DNA of 22,557 nt from SVTX01 sp964567085 (GCA_964567085.1 CAZMKU010000016.1:1-22557), one strand, 5' to 3'. Numbered from the stretch's first letter, positions 1 to 8,606 are shown. Notes: generated from the sequence alone by a model not told the origin. Translations and numbers: made by a program.

Positions 1-2005
1 CATTGTAAGCCTCCTTGTTTCCTTGCTGATCTTCTGTAAGTGCGTTCATTATACCACCTTCAGAGACATTTTGCAAGGATTTTTTGGTTGCATTTGCCTG
101 CTCCAGCCCCTTCGCCCTGGCTTCCTTCAGGATCTTATTAAGCTCCGATACGCTCAAGGGCTTGCTAATATCACCCGCGTTGCGATTGAATAAATAGAAT
201 TCTCCGCCCTTCTTTAACACCGCAAATACGTCGTCAAGCGCATATACGCCGTCCGCCATGGTGCTCTTCATCACCTTGGGCGCAGGTCTTACGCTCTCTG
301 CAGGCGTATTCTTTATCTCGGAAATATTTTTTCTCTTCGCCGCGATCTCCTCGCCGTGCATAAACAGATATTCCTCAAGCCTTCCTTGTACACCCTCGAA
401 GCTATCCGAATAGAATTCTCCGAGAGTATTGTAGCCGAGATCCCGCGCAAACGCCTCCTTCTGCGCTGTCGTGGCTCTTTCCTTATACTGCGCCAAGGTA
501 TCGGGCGTCATTCTCGCCGCGCCGTTCTTCGCCGCGGTTTCGAATTTCTTTGTGTCTATCATTATTCTTCCCGTAGCATCTGCCACCGACAAGGTCGCAA
601 GCGCGGGATTCGTCTTGATAGCAGCACGGAGCTGCTTTAAGAATGTTGCCTGCTCCTCGCTTGAAATCTGTCCGCTGCGAGCCTTTTCCAAAAGATCGCT
701 ATCAATGCCCTCGGTTATCTGCTCTGCGGTGTACGACACGGGATTTCCGTTTGCATCCTTCATTCCAAAGCTTGAGAATGCCTGCGCCGCTGCCTCGGGA
801 TTGGCGATGAGGTTAAGTGCGCTTCTTTCCACGAACGGATATATCTTTCCTATCGTGTTTTCTCTCTGGAGCGCGCCGAGAAGCGTGCGCTCCCTCGTAT
901 TAAGAGTGACGTCACCCGACTCTACGCGGGTAATAAGCTCATCCACGTTCTCAATAGAATTGTTTTTCATAAGACTATCGGTAAGCTTACCGTAAAGCTC
1001 GGACGCGGAGGCGTAGGCGTCAATTCCCGTAACGCCCTGCGCCTCGTAATCCGCATATACCTTGCCCGTTTTAATAACGTCAGCCGCCTTGCCGCCATCA
1101 GCCGCCTTCTTGCCGGAGAAGAAATTCTGCGTGGTGTTTGCCACTGCCGTGCCGCCCGTCATTATCGCGCCCGAGATACCGCCGACGAAGGCGGCGTAAC
1201 CGATCTCCTCCAGGCTCGCATTCTCCGCATCCTTGTCGTATGTCCAGCGCTTATAATACGGGGAAACGATTTCCGCGATCGCCTCCTCGGCGGCCTCTCC
1301 CGCAAAGTCCTTGAGAATCTGCTTTCCTATGCTTTTAGCGCCCATCTTGATAGCGCTCTTAGCAACGGTCTCCGCGCCCTCCTTCGCAAACATTTTTGCA
1401 ACGTTTTTAGCAACCTGCGCCGAACCCGCGCCGAGCTTACCGGATATCGCCTCAATTCCCGCCTCGGTCGCGCCTGACAGCACGCCGTATCCGTATTCTT
1501 TACCCGTGAGCTCTCCCGTTTCTCTGTAGGCCTCTCTCGTAGCCGCGCCCGTCGCAGACAAGCCTGTGATTCCCATAGAAACGGCTCGTCCCAATGACGA
1601 AAGCGTTCCCAAGGACAGCACGTCTATAGTCGCCTCTGCAGCTATCGCAGGCACCATTCCGCCTATAGACTGCGATACGTCGCCCGCAACCTGCCAGCCC
1701 TTCCCGGGGTCGAACCATTCATCCGCGTGGGAGTAATTTACCCAGTCGTTCGCGAACTGCTGCTCTGCCCATTCGTCCGCGCCGAACAGATCCGCAATAC
1801 CACCCGCGGCAAAATCCCAAATGTTTTCAAACGTCGAGAGGACTCCAAGCCCGAACTTTTCTCCGAGATATCCAACGCCGCCGAAAATTCCGCCGTTATT
1901 GTCACCGCTCGCCTCATTGGTCTTGCTCAACGACTGAGCAGAGCTATTCTGAAGCTTCTTGCGCGTTGATGCGGAAACAAGACTTGATACTGATATTGTT
2001 CCCAT
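1..2005 (-). CDS. Large phage virion/polyvalent-type protein, 3' end beyond window
   Basis: The frame is open from an ATG at 2005-2003 to the left edge, giving at least 668 residues with no stop, so the C-terminus lies outside the window. An AAAGGAGG site sits about five bases before the ATG and overlaps the stop of the preceding gene, so the two are co-translated. The N-terminal 35 residues are Ser/Thr-rich. Residues about 105-150 and 265-290 are Gly/Ala-rich and hydrophobic (SIGGMVPAIAAE; AAFVGGISGAIMTGG) and could be membrane-active. Between them are amphipathic helical stretches such as EAGIEAISGKLG and AGEAAEEAIAEIVSP. After about residue 290 the protein is charged and helical. I recognise no enzyme motif in the visible part. 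Position after portal, Gly/Ala-rich hydrophobic stretches and great length fit an ejected internal virion protein or a multidomain polyvalent protein; this is inference. A tail or MuF-like protein is an alternative. Confidence 0.7.
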   Translation of the reverse strand, partial: MGTISVSSLVSASTRKKLQNSSAQSLSKTNEASGDNNGGIFGGVGYLGEKFGLGVLSTFENIWDFAAGGIADLFGADEWAEQQFANDWVNYSHADEWFDPGKGWQVAGDVSQSIGGMVPAIAAEATIDVLSLGTLSSLGRAVSMGITGLSATGAATREAYRETGELTGKEYGYGVLSGATEAGIEAISGKLGAGSAQVAKNVAKMFAKEGAETVAKSAIKMGAKSIGKQILKDFAGEAAEEAIAEIVSPYYKRWTYDKDAENASLEEIGYAAFVGGISGAIMTGGTAVANTTQNFFSGKKAADGGKAADVIKTGKVYADYEAQGVTGIDAYASASELYGKLTDSLMKNNSIENVDELITRVESGDVTLNTRERTLLGALQRENTIGKIYPFVERSALNLIANPEAAAQAFSSFGMKDANGNPVSYTAEQITEGIDSDLLEKARSGQISSEEQATFLKQLRAAIKTNPALATLSVADATGRIMIDTKKFETAAKNGAARMTPDTLAQYKERATTAQKEAFARDLGYNTLGEFYSDSFEGVQGRLEEYLFMHGEEIAAKRKNISEIKNTPAESVRPAPKVMKSTMADGVYALDDVFAVLKKGGEFYLFNRNAGDISKPLSVSELNKILKEARAKGLEQANATKKSLQNVSEGGIMNALTEDQQGNKEAYN

Positions 2006-2015
2006 AGTGCCTCCT

Positions 2016-3707
2016 TTAGCTTAGACCGAACACTTTCATAAGTCGGTCGTAGCCGGTATCACTTGCCCATTGATCGAGAAGCCAAACCTTGTCTCCTTGT
2101 TTGGACTTATAATAAAGCTTTCCGTTAAGTGCAAAAAGCGTCCCCTTTGAATAACTCGATGCAGCGGCAAGAACCTCAGAATCATCAATTACTTCGGCCG
2201 TTTTTGCCTTATATCGTTTGTCATTTGAAGTATCTTCGAACGTCACCCAATTCCCTTCATTGAGTCCGTAATACACTTCAAAACTTTCAATAGTCTTCGG
2301 TACATATATGCTATCATACCTTGCCTGTATTACGGTCTTTGTTTCTTCGGTAAGCATCGGATTATTCAAGAGATCATTTAAAGCGCTCTGCGCTGCGTCA
2401 AGTGACGCGCGAGTACCATCGTCATTCTTAAACGCGCCGTCAATATCAAGATCCTCGTTGATCTGATTCTGAAACGCCTTGAAATCTTCTTCAGATATTT
2501 CCTTGTTTTGATATGCTTTATATATATCCGAAGCAGGATCAGAATTATAGGCGGCCAGATTTGCACTGTACGTCGCGGCATTCGCGTCCTGATATGCGGT
2601 TATAAGGTTGTTTCTTTCTGCTAAATCGAAGCCCGCGGCGTTCACAAGCTCCTTAAACTCTGCAAACGTATAGTTTCCTGACTTGGCATATCCCAGATAC
2701 GTGTTGTACTTCTCAACATCATTAGCTGCTTTTTTCTCACCGAAGGCCTGATCTGCCGTAGCAAGAATTTGTTGCATCTGTCCCCATCCAAGACCGCTCC
2801 CGATCATCATTGTCTGAAGGTCACTTGACGAATATGTGCCACTCTTAGCATAGTCCAAATACGTTTCAAAAGCCTCTCTAACCTTGGCAGCCTCATTATC
2901 CTTCTCGGCCTGATTAAAGGAGCTTGTTAATGCCTGAATCTGTTCTGTAGAGCATCCTGCATCCTTGGCGGCCTGAATTAACTCGTCAAGATTGTACGTT
3001 CCGGTCTTAGAGGCATCGAGCAAAGTAAGATATGTAGCATCCGCACTGGATTTAGCCCCCTGTATGTTTTCTGCATAGGTAGCATCCGCCGCAAGCTTCG
3101 CGGCTGCCTCGTTTTCTTGCGCTATTCGCTTAGCCTCCGCCGCCTGCGCGTTAACCGCCTGTGTTTCGGATCTTTGTGTCGCATAAGCTCTTGACGTCAG
3201 ATAATCCGCATAGCCCGAGCCGGTAAGGCCCATGCTGCGCAATACCTCGGCATTCTGGCCGTACGTCGCCTTATTAAAATTGTAGCTTGCCTGCGCGTCA
3301 ATAACGCCACGCTGCCGCTCGGTTTCTGCCGCCTCCTCGGCTCGCTTTCGCTCTTCCTCCGCGGCCGCGTATGTAATATCCCTCTGTTCCCCGTAATATT
3401 CTTCGTAGCTCGGTGCGTAGCTTTCGTTGCTTCCGCTTGCTCCGGTTTCTCCGCCCGTTCCCGCTTCGCCGCTCGATACCGTGCTTTCGGTCGCCGCGGC
3501 GCTTCCGCTCGAGCCATCAGCCGTTCCGCTGCTTCCGCTTGCTCCGGTTTCTCCGCCCGTTCCCGCTTCGCCGCTCGATACCGTGCTTTCGGTCGCCGCG
3601 GCGCTTCCGGTCGAGCCCAGACCCTCAGCATATGTTACCTTGTATATTTCGCCCTTTTGGTGCATTGGCATTAACTTTGAGTCAACCCTTCTTTTAATCA
3701 CAGCCAT
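2016..3707 (-). CDS. Alanine-rich phage structural protein with helical repeats
   Basis: This 563-residue protein starts one base inside the portal stop (TAATG) with GGAGGAAGC upstream. Residues about 30-98 are a low-complexity Gly/Ser/Ala/Thr/Glu linker made of a 34-residue unit present twice. A charged coiled-coil-like stretch follows (EEERKRAEEAAE), then Ala/Gln-rich helices. Three related segments spaced about 54 residues apart near residues 230, 284 and 337 carry the pattern A-K-S/T-G-x-Y (DASKTGTYNLDEL, YAKSGTYSSSDL, YAKSGNYTFAEF), which suggests a helical repeat array. The C-terminal 110 residues look like a compact beta-rich domain. It lies between the portal and a very large protein in the late operon, so a virion role such as internal core, ejection or head-tail protein is likely. 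I do not recognise a named family. No capsid or scaffold gene lies between it and the portal. Confidence 0.7.
   Translation of the reverse strand: MAVIKRRVDSKLMPMHQKGEIYKVTYAEGLGSTGSAAATESTVSSGEAGTGGETGASGSSGTADGSSGSAAATESTVSSGEAGTGGETGASGSNESYAPSYEEYYGEQRDITYAAAEEERKRAEEAAETERQRGVIDAQASYNFNKATYGQNAEVLRSMGLTGSGYADYLTSRAYATQRSETQAVNAQAAEAKRIAQENEAAAKLAADATYAENIQGAKSSADATYLTLLDASKTGTYNLDELIQAAKDAGCSTEQIQALTSSFNQAEKDNEAAKVREAFETYLDYAKSGTYSSSDLQTMMIGSGLGWGQMQQILATADQAFGEKKAANDVEKYNTYLGYAKSGNYTFAEFKELVNAAGFDLAERNNLITAYQDANAATYSANLAAYNSDPASDIYKAYQNKEISEEDFKAFQNQINEDLDIDGAFKNDDGTRASLDAAQSALNDLLNNPMLTEETKTVIQARYDSIYVPKTIESFEVYYGLNEGNWVTFEDTSNDKRYKAKTAEVIDDSEVLAAASSYSKGTLFALNGKLYYKSKQGDKVWLLDQWASDTGYDRLMKVFGLS
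3429..3617 (-). repeat. Two-copy tandem repeat, 102-bp period, inside coding sequence
   Basis: Positions 3429-3515 and 3531-3617 are the same 87 bases apart from one C/G difference at 3508/3610. The 102-base period keeps the reading frame and encodes a 34-residue Gly/Ser/Ala/Glu-rich unit twice. Near identity at the DNA level means a recent duplication, and copy number may vary between relatives. Confidence 0.9.
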
Positions 3708-5722
3708 TACTTGCTTCCTCCGTTAATTATATTTTTCAGAAAATCCTCATACTTGGCGCGCTTTCCTATCTCGTTTTGAAGAAATCCCTCGTATTCCTCA
3801 CGCTTGCCGATCTCACCTTCAAGCGCCACCAACTGCTCCTGCCGAGCCGCCATCTGTTGCTGGAGCTGCGCCATCTGGTTCTGCTGCTTGATAGCCTCTT
3901 GAATTCTCTCCACGTTGTCACGCGCAAAGGGATAGTGCGTTCTTTCCATATTCAGCCAGAACGTAAGCTGCGTTCTGGGGTCCGAGGGATCTCCGTACGC
4001 ACCGCTCGCAAAATTCTGTCTATTCTCCTGCCACAGCGATTCGCGCGAAGAATCGAGGTCGACCGTAGCGTCGCACGAGAACATAAACTCGTCGTTGTAG
4101 TAATATTCTCCCGCCTCATCCCTCTCGATAAAGTCATAACGGTTAAAAGCTGCATTCTGGATTCTGCCGGAAGCATCTCTGTACGCCGCGGGGCGAGGCT
4201 CATCCGCATACGCGAGATAATACTGGAAAATGATCTTGTCGATCTCCGCATACGCCGCATTCTTCATCTGACGTTTGGAATTCAGTCTGCCCGCAGCCTG
4301 CTGTATCTGAAGCTGCTTAGCCTTACCCGACTGCGCCGAGCCGTCATATTGCCCCTGAAAAGAATCTGATATTCCGAGTATGCGCTTAGCGTGATCATAT
4401 AAGCGCTCCGCCTCCGAAACGTCCTGGCTGACGTTAACCGCAAGATCCACTCTGCCGAAAAGGTTATATGTATTCTGGTCCGCTCTGAAAACCCATTTGA
4501 ACAAAGAATTGTCAAGGTCCAAATCGAATTCCTTCGGCACGACGGGATATACGCCCGAGCTAATAACCTTTTCAATAATTCTCGATTCCACCTTATTTAT
4601 CGCCTGCTGCTGAGGACGGATGAATTCACAGTCAGACTGACCGAGAAGGCTGTCCTCCTGAGAGGTATTCTTTCTGATAACGATAGGAAACACCGACGGC
4701 TGATAGAACGGAAGTCTCGTCGGTTCGGTCTTGGGAATCTCAACTTCCATCATAAGAGGGGCAAGAATTCCATCAACGTCCTGAAACGCCATGCTGCCGT
4801 CAGCTTCAAGCACTTGGCGCTTTTCCGTGGTCATAACGACCCGGCCGTCCTTGATCACCTGACTAACGGCGGGAATAACCGTACCATCCGAGAGCGATAT
4901 ATCTCTGTCAAGCTCCTCATATTCATCACTTATAAGCTTATAGTCGCTATCCTTTGCGTCCTCGCACGCGCACACCTTCTTACGCTTGCCGCATTTCTTG
5001 CACACGCGAGTCTTTCTCGCATAGAAGTCGTCAATGTCAAGCAGCTCAGTATCGCCGCTCCAGATATACTGACAGACCTTTCCCTCGTCGTTCTTATAAT
5101 AGCAAACATAGAGCGTCGCAGTCTTATCGTCCGCGTGCTCGTCAGACTCGGCTTCATCTGCGACCTCAAGAGGAACGTTGTATTTTCTCACGATATCCTC
5201 CTTCGTCGTTTCAAACTCGATAAAGCAATATTCCATATCCGCTATATCGTAAATGTTTGGCTGGCCCGTAAATTTCGAAGGCGAGAGGCACGTTACCTTA
5301 ATATCGCCGACCGTGTTGTGAGTAACTACTGACTCATCCCATTCGATAAGCCATACGCTGCCACCATAAATAGGCGTGTATCTCTCGTCAATATCGTTAT
5401 GCTTTTCAAAAGGAAGCTCATTTCTCTTGTTTTTAAGCAGAGTTTCAATGCTCTTTGCGGCGCGTTCATTTCTATCACTCCACATTTTCGGGGAAACCGA
5501 CGGATTTGGTATGTACCCCGTTACCTGAGACTCAATGAGCTCATAGGTAACGTTTCGGATATGCTTCGCGCGAACATCCGAGCCATCAATCTCCGTGCTC
5601 CCCTTGTACTGTGCCATGTGCTGAGCGAGCTTATCGTGAAGCTCCTCGGTCGCAGATCTTGCCTCATTGTACAGATCCTGGAAGAATGAAAGTTTAGTTT
5701 TTCCTTCAAAGTCAATTCTCAT
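3707..5722 (-). CDS. Phage portal protein
   Basis: This 671-residue protein begins with an ATGA overlap to the terminase stop, the normal terminase-portal order. It would form the dodecameric ring at one capsid vertex through which DNA is packaged and ejected. The central part (about 360-500) has the portal-like run of QQQAINKVESRIIEKVISSG, then a region typical of podovirus/P22-like and Clostridia phage portals with GISDSFQGQ and KQLQIQQAAGR. A Cys cluster, CKKCGKRKKVCAC at about residues 239-251, looks like a zinc knuckle inserted in the wing region. The C-terminus (about 600-671) is a Gln-rich coiled coil ending in two tandem copies of a 15-residue unit (EIGKREEYEGFLQN, EIGKRAKYEDFLKN). 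Length fits the family. Identification is strong from context and motifs; the exact subfamily is not settled. Confidence 0.88.
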   Translation of the reverse strand: MRIDFEGKTKLSFFQDLYNEARSATEELHDKLAQHMAQYKGSTEIDGSDVRAKHIRNVTYELIESQVTGYIPNPSVSPKMWSDRNERAAKSIETLLKNKRNELPFEKHNDIDERYTPIYGGSVWLIEWDESVVTHNTVGDIKVTCLSPSKFTGQPNIYDIADMEYCFIEFETTKEDIVRKYNVPLEVADEAESDEHADDKTATLYVCYYKNDEGKVCQYIWSGDTELLDIDDFYARKTRVCKKCGKRKKVCACEDAKDSDYKLISDEYEELDRDISLSDGTVIPAVSQVIKDGRVVMTTEKRQVLEADGSMAFQDVDGILAPLMMEVEIPKTEPTRLPFYQPSVFPIVIRKNTSQEDSLLGQSDCEFIRPQQQAINKVESRIIEKVISSGVYPVVPKEFDLDLDNSLFKWVFRADQNTYNLFGRVDLAVNVSQDVSEAERLYDHAKRILGISDSFQGQYDGSAQSGKAKQLQIQQAAGRLNSKRQMKNAAYAEIDKIIFQYYLAYADEPRPAAYRDASGRIQNAAFNRYDFIERDEAGEYYYNDEFMFSCDATVDLDSSRESLWQENRQNFASGAYGDPSDPRTQLTFWLNMERTHYPFARDNVERIQEAIKQQNQMAQLQQQMAARQEQLVALEGEIGKREEYEGFLQNEIGKRAKYEDFLKNIINGGSK

Positions 5723-7254
5723 AGTAATGGTTCTCCATATCTTTTAATCATTTCTTGTTTTTCTTTATAGCTTGCCCGCCTGTAATCCTCAAGCAGATCA
5801 GGGCGGTATTTCACTTTTTTCGGCTTTTCCGGCTCAGGCGGCCGCGTCCAATATATCGCGAGATATCTCAAAGCATCGGGCGCATGCGTCAGCTCGTGCG
5901 GTTCCTTTGCGCAATCATCTGGCCGCCGCGGATCCACGAGAAGCTGCGGCAGAGTCCTTATTAAATGAGGGCACGTGCGGAAGATCTTCAGCCTTGTTCT
6001 GATGCTTCCGTCGGGAGCTGCCGTAAGCTTCATAAGCTCCTTCATCGCAAGCCACCCGGCAGGGCGGTCGTTGTTAGATTTCACGAGATCTATACCGTTT
6101 TCGTAGAAAAGAAGAGCCTTGCTCTTGCCAGATTCCTGGCTTGAATTCCACATATCGGGCGGCGCAAGCCTTACCCGCGGCGGATACCACTTGTCTGCGC
6201 CTCCGTCATCTCTCTCAATCATCTCCGCATTCTTGATCCTTGCCGCAGCATCCGATATGATCAAGCCGCTTTCATATATCTCGTGGAACACGTAAGCTAC
6301 GTTCTCGTTATCGATCGCGACCTTGTAATGCGCAAACATATCAAGACCGTAGTCCATAGTGTTATAGACCGTCCAATCCTTCGGAATCGGAAAAGGCTCG
6401 CACGTGTGATGATTATAATCAAACTCGGTAAAATAGCTGCCTCCGAGAGTTGAGAGCGCCTCCTCTGCGGTTCTCGGATACTCCTGCTTGATCTTAACTC
6501 CCAGATCCCGCGCGGTTCTCTCATACCACGCCATATCTCGCCTGGGGTCGCAGAACACCGACAAGAACACCTTATGAAAGTCGTTCTGCTCGATCCAAAG
6601 CCTTTCAAACAGCGTTCCCTTCATTATCGTTGACAAGCCTATAACCTTACCGCCCGTTGGGCGGTTGATCGTAGGATAAGCGGACGTCCATATCTCCTCG
6701 GCATATTGCTGAAACGCCCATTCATCGAGCAACAGAATATTACCCGTAAAGGAACGTCCAGCAGACGGCGAAGCAGGAAACGCCTTAAACGTGGAGATCC
6801 GTCTGCCGTTTCCGTCGGTTATATAGATCGCAAGCGCCGTCGATTCCCACTTGATTCCGCCACCGAGCAGAAGCTCAGGCATATTCTCAAGTATCACGCA
6901 AACACGGCGCACAAGCTCCTTTGCATCCTCCTCGGTTTTTGATAACGCCACTACGGTGTGGCCCAGATTGAATATAAGGTCATGAACGCAAAAGTACAGC
7001 GCGACCCACGTAATACCCATCTGACGAGCCTTGAGTATAAGATTTAAACGAAAGACTGAAAGGTCCTCAAGAAGCTGATTCTGCGCATCCCATCCGCGAA
7101 AAGGAATAATAATTTCGGGAGCATCCTTGTCCTCTATGACGCAATAATTATTCGCAAAATATACCACGTCGCCGCGACAGTATTCAAACTCCGCTTCCCT
7201 TATCCTTTGAATGTAGGAAACAGGATCAAAATCATCCTTAACCTTCTTCGCCAT
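5719..7254 (-). CDS. terL: Phage terminase large subunit
   Basis: This is the ATP-driven DNA packaging motor and headful or site-specific nuclease. I chose the ATG at 7254-7252 (511 residues) because GGAGGGTGGAG precedes it directly; an in-frame upstream start at 7314 would lie deep inside terS and has no comparable site. The ATPase domain shows a Walker A of the terminase type, KARQMGIT at 75-82, Walker B ILLLDE at 173-178, and the coupling Ser-Thr GLSTIMKGT at about 206-214. The C-terminal RNase H-like nuclease has the first acidic strand TMDYGLD at 299-305 and the last acidic motif in THAPDALRYL near 475. The gene overlaps the end of terS by 17 bases and the portal start by four, so translation is coupled. 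All key motifs are intact, so it should be functional. Confidence 0.95.
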   Translation of the reverse strand: MAKKVKDDFDPVSYIQRIREAEFEYCRGDVVYFANNYCVIEDKDAPEIIIPFRGWDAQNQLLEDLSVFRLNLILKARQMGITWVALYFCVHDLIFNLGHTVVALSKTEEDAKELVRRVCVILENMPELLLGGGIKWESTALAIYITDGNGRRISTFKAFPASPSAGRSFTGNILLLDEWAFQQYAEEIWTSAYPTINRPTGGKVIGLSTIMKGTLFERLWIEQNDFHKVFLSVFCDPRRDMAWYERTARDLGVKIKQEYPRTAEEALSTLGGSYFTEFDYNHHTCEPFPIPKDWTVYNTMDYGLDMFAHYKVAIDNENVAYVFHEIYESGLIISDAAARIKNAEMIERDDGGADKWYPPRVRLAPPDMWNSSQESGKSKALLFYENGIDLVKSNNDRPAGWLAMKELMKLTAAPDGSIRTRLKIFRTCPHLIRTLPQLLVDPRRPDDCAKEPHELTHAPDALRYLAIYWTRPPEPEKPKKVKYRPDLLEDYRRASYKEKQEMIKRYGEPLL

Positions 7255-7948
7255 CTCCACCCTCCGAACGATCCATAGCCGCAAGTCTGGCCTCAACTCT
7301 TCGAATAAGCGCAAGATCCTTCTCGCTCATATCCGACGGGCGAACGTTTATTTCCTGGCTCTCCCGCTTTCCGTAATCATTCGTAAGCACGAACTTTGCC
7401 ATATTAGCGTTGAGCTTGCCCGATAAGGCGCCGGATTCTATCATGCCTCCCGCCCATTCCTTGGCCCTCTGATATGCGGCAGCAAACCTCGGCTTCTTAT
7501 ACTGCCCGTTGTCGCTGATACCCGCCCAGGACTTGATCGTCGTAAGCGATACCCCGATCGACATGGCGAACATTCCCATCGTAGGAAACGCATCCACGAA
7601 TTGAATAGGGATCTCCTCAAGAAGATTCCCGTCCTTATCGTAATGCTTCTCGTATTCGATTCTTACAAGCGGCTTTTTAAAAAACTCGATAAGCGCATCG
7701 GCATATCTTTCATCGTATTTATCGGAAAAGGTGTTTCCCTTAGTAAATCTTCCCTTCTCGTCACGGAATACGCCATCCCTTGCCTTTTTGTCGGCGCCTT
7801 CAGAAGCCTTATTTTTCGCTTGTGCGCTCCTTTTCTTTTTTGCGACCGTCTTTCCGTCCACACCTGCAGAACCGCCCTCCGCGAGGTTCTCGCCGCCCTC
7901 CTGCGCGTTCTGCGCGGCATTTTTAATGTCTGTTTCCTTATTGCTCAT
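7238..7948 (-). CDS. terS: Phage terminase small subunit
   Basis: This 236-residue protein precedes terL and should recognise the packaging start site and load the large subunit. AAAAGGAGT lies seven bases before the ATG. Residues 1-65 are a Lys/Ala-rich, probably disordered tail. Residues about 65-80 read GVFRDEKGRFTKGNTFSD, similar to DNA-packaging small subunits of Gram-positive phages. A helix-turn-helix follows at about 120-145 (FPTMGMFAMSIGVSLTTIKS). The family-typical stretch ALSGKLNANMAKFVLTNDYG follows at about 173-192, and the C-terminus is acidic. It is the first gene of the late operon and lies directly after an intrinsic terminator. Subfamily assignment (gp3/P22-type small terminase) is from memory of motif patterns; the context with terL makes the role secure. 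Confidence 0.88.
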   Translation of the reverse strand: MSNKETDIKNAAQNAQEGGENLAEGGSAGVDGKTVAKKKRSAQAKNKASEGADKKARDGVFRDEKGRFTKGNTFSDKYDERYADALIEFFKKPLVRIEYEKHYDKDGNLLEEIPIQFVDAFPTMGMFAMSIGVSLTTIKSWAGISDNGQYKKPRFAAAYQRAKEWAGGMIESGALSGKLNANMAKFVLTNDYGKRESQEINVRPSDMSEKDLALIRRVEARLAAMDRSEGGDGEEG

Positions 7949-7980
7949 TTATTTGACTCCTTTTCTCTCTGTTAAATAAC

Positions 7981-8003
7981 AAAAAAGGAGCCATATCGCT
8001 CCT
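7981..8003 (-). terminator. Intrinsic terminator just upstream of terS
   Basis: Read on the minus strand, AGGAGC and GCTCCT form a six-base-pair stem around a six-base loop, immediately followed by a T run (A run 7981-7986 on the + strand). It lies 33 bases before the terS start codon, so early transcription would stop here unless antiterminated. Confidence 0.72.
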
Positions 8004-8159
8004 CTCTCGGAACGTTATGGCTCTCACCTCTGTGGGTATATGGCACTCTCTTTATTGTCCTTTAAATCATTTTACCACAAACAAAGGCTCAAATTGTCGC
8101 CATTTATTCATGTTTTCCTGTTTTCGCCTGCTCTTGCGCGCGTGTGCCCGCGCCCGCGT

Positions 8160-8223
8160 AAACCGAGGACGAATCGGTTTTTCGCCATCCATAAGGATAG
8201 CACCGCTCTGTCGGTGCTTTTTT
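8160..8223 (+). terminator. Two stacked + strand hairpins with T runs
   Basis: The stronger hairpin pairs AGCACCG (8199-8205) with CGGTGCT (8212-8218) and is followed by six T. The weaker one pairs AAACCGA (8160-8166) with TCGGTTT (8174-8180), then T-rich sequence. Both point to the + strand although all neighbouring genes are on the minus strand. They may end antisense transcription or act as structures in the minus-strand leader. Confidence 0.5.
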
Positions 8224-8248
8224 GTGCATTGCACCGCTCTGACACAGC

Positions 8249-8605
8249 CTATATCAGCGCCATCGACACCGCTATGTCATATAGGAATTTTCTTTTTCTC
8301 TTGTAATAGCCGTTCTTGGATATCATGCTTGCCGCAGGTGAATGCTCATAGCCTCGCTTTTCGCATATATCTTCAAGCACCATCGGACGCAATACCGCTT
8401 CAATCGACTCAAGGGCCTCATCAACTATCTCGTTAAAAAAAACACACGTTTCGAACGTCGCTGCAGCGCGGGAATCCTCCCCTCCGCTCTGCTCGCTTGC
8501 TTTTATAAGCTTAGCCCGACGACCGTAATCAGCGCACACCGCTCTGACAACGTCAACAACCGTACGCGGCAGCTCGTGAGCCTGATATATCTTTGTCTTT
8601 CCCAT
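8249..8605 (-). CDS. ArpU/RinA-like late transcription regulator
   Basis: This 118-residue protein is the last gene of the early operon, with GGGAGGCGTGAA before the ATG. Phage proteins of this size and place (ArpU/RinA-type) act as late activators or antiterminators that turn on packaging and structural genes. The C-terminal part, ASMISKNGYYKRKRKFLYDI (about residues 90-110), has the helix-turn-helix pattern of these proteins, resembling sigma region 4: Ser-Lys-x-x-Tyr-Tyr-x-x-Arg/Lys. The central helix (FFNEIVDEALESIEAVLRPM) fits their helical body. The terminator between this gene and terS is what such a protein would need to overcome. The family call rests on the C-terminal pattern and position, not on alignment. 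Confidence 0.72.
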   Translation of the reverse strand: MGKTKIYQAHELPRTVVDVVRAVCADYGRRAKLIKASEQSGGEDSRAAATFETCVFFNEIVDEALESIEAVLRPMVLEDICEKRGYEHSPAASMISKNGYYKRKRKFLYDIAVSMALI

Positions 8606-8606
8606 T

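Larger units (their letters stand above)
7949..8248 (-). other. Non-coding leader between late regulator and terS
   Basis: No credible gene lies in these 300 bases. On the minus strand they form a leader between the ArpU-like regulator and terS with a terminator at its end. They also hold a competing inverted repeat: GAGCCATA (7988-7995) and TATGGCTC (8016-8023) could pair and would use part of the terminator stem. Two further hairpins lie at 8160-8223. Phage packaging sites and late promoters often lie just before terS, so this is the place to look for both, but I see no convincing minus-strand promoter. Confidence 0.5.

Noticed and set aside
356..995. Plus-strand frames of 94 and 174 codons
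   Set aside because: They lie opposite the continuous minus-strand frame of the large virion protein, which has a strong start at 2005.
3413..3726. Pro/Arg-rich + strand frames
   Set aside because: They are opposite-strand shadows of the Gly/Ser/Ala/Glu-rich repeat of the gene at 2016-3707.
3776..5332. Long + strand frames opposite the portal gene
   Set aside because: The minus-strand portal reading is complete and conserved; + frames lack ribosome sites and familiar patterns.
8017..8436. Plus-strand frames over the terS leader and regulator gene
   Set aside because: Two terminators pointing right lie inside and there is no ribosome site; the composition is shadow-like.
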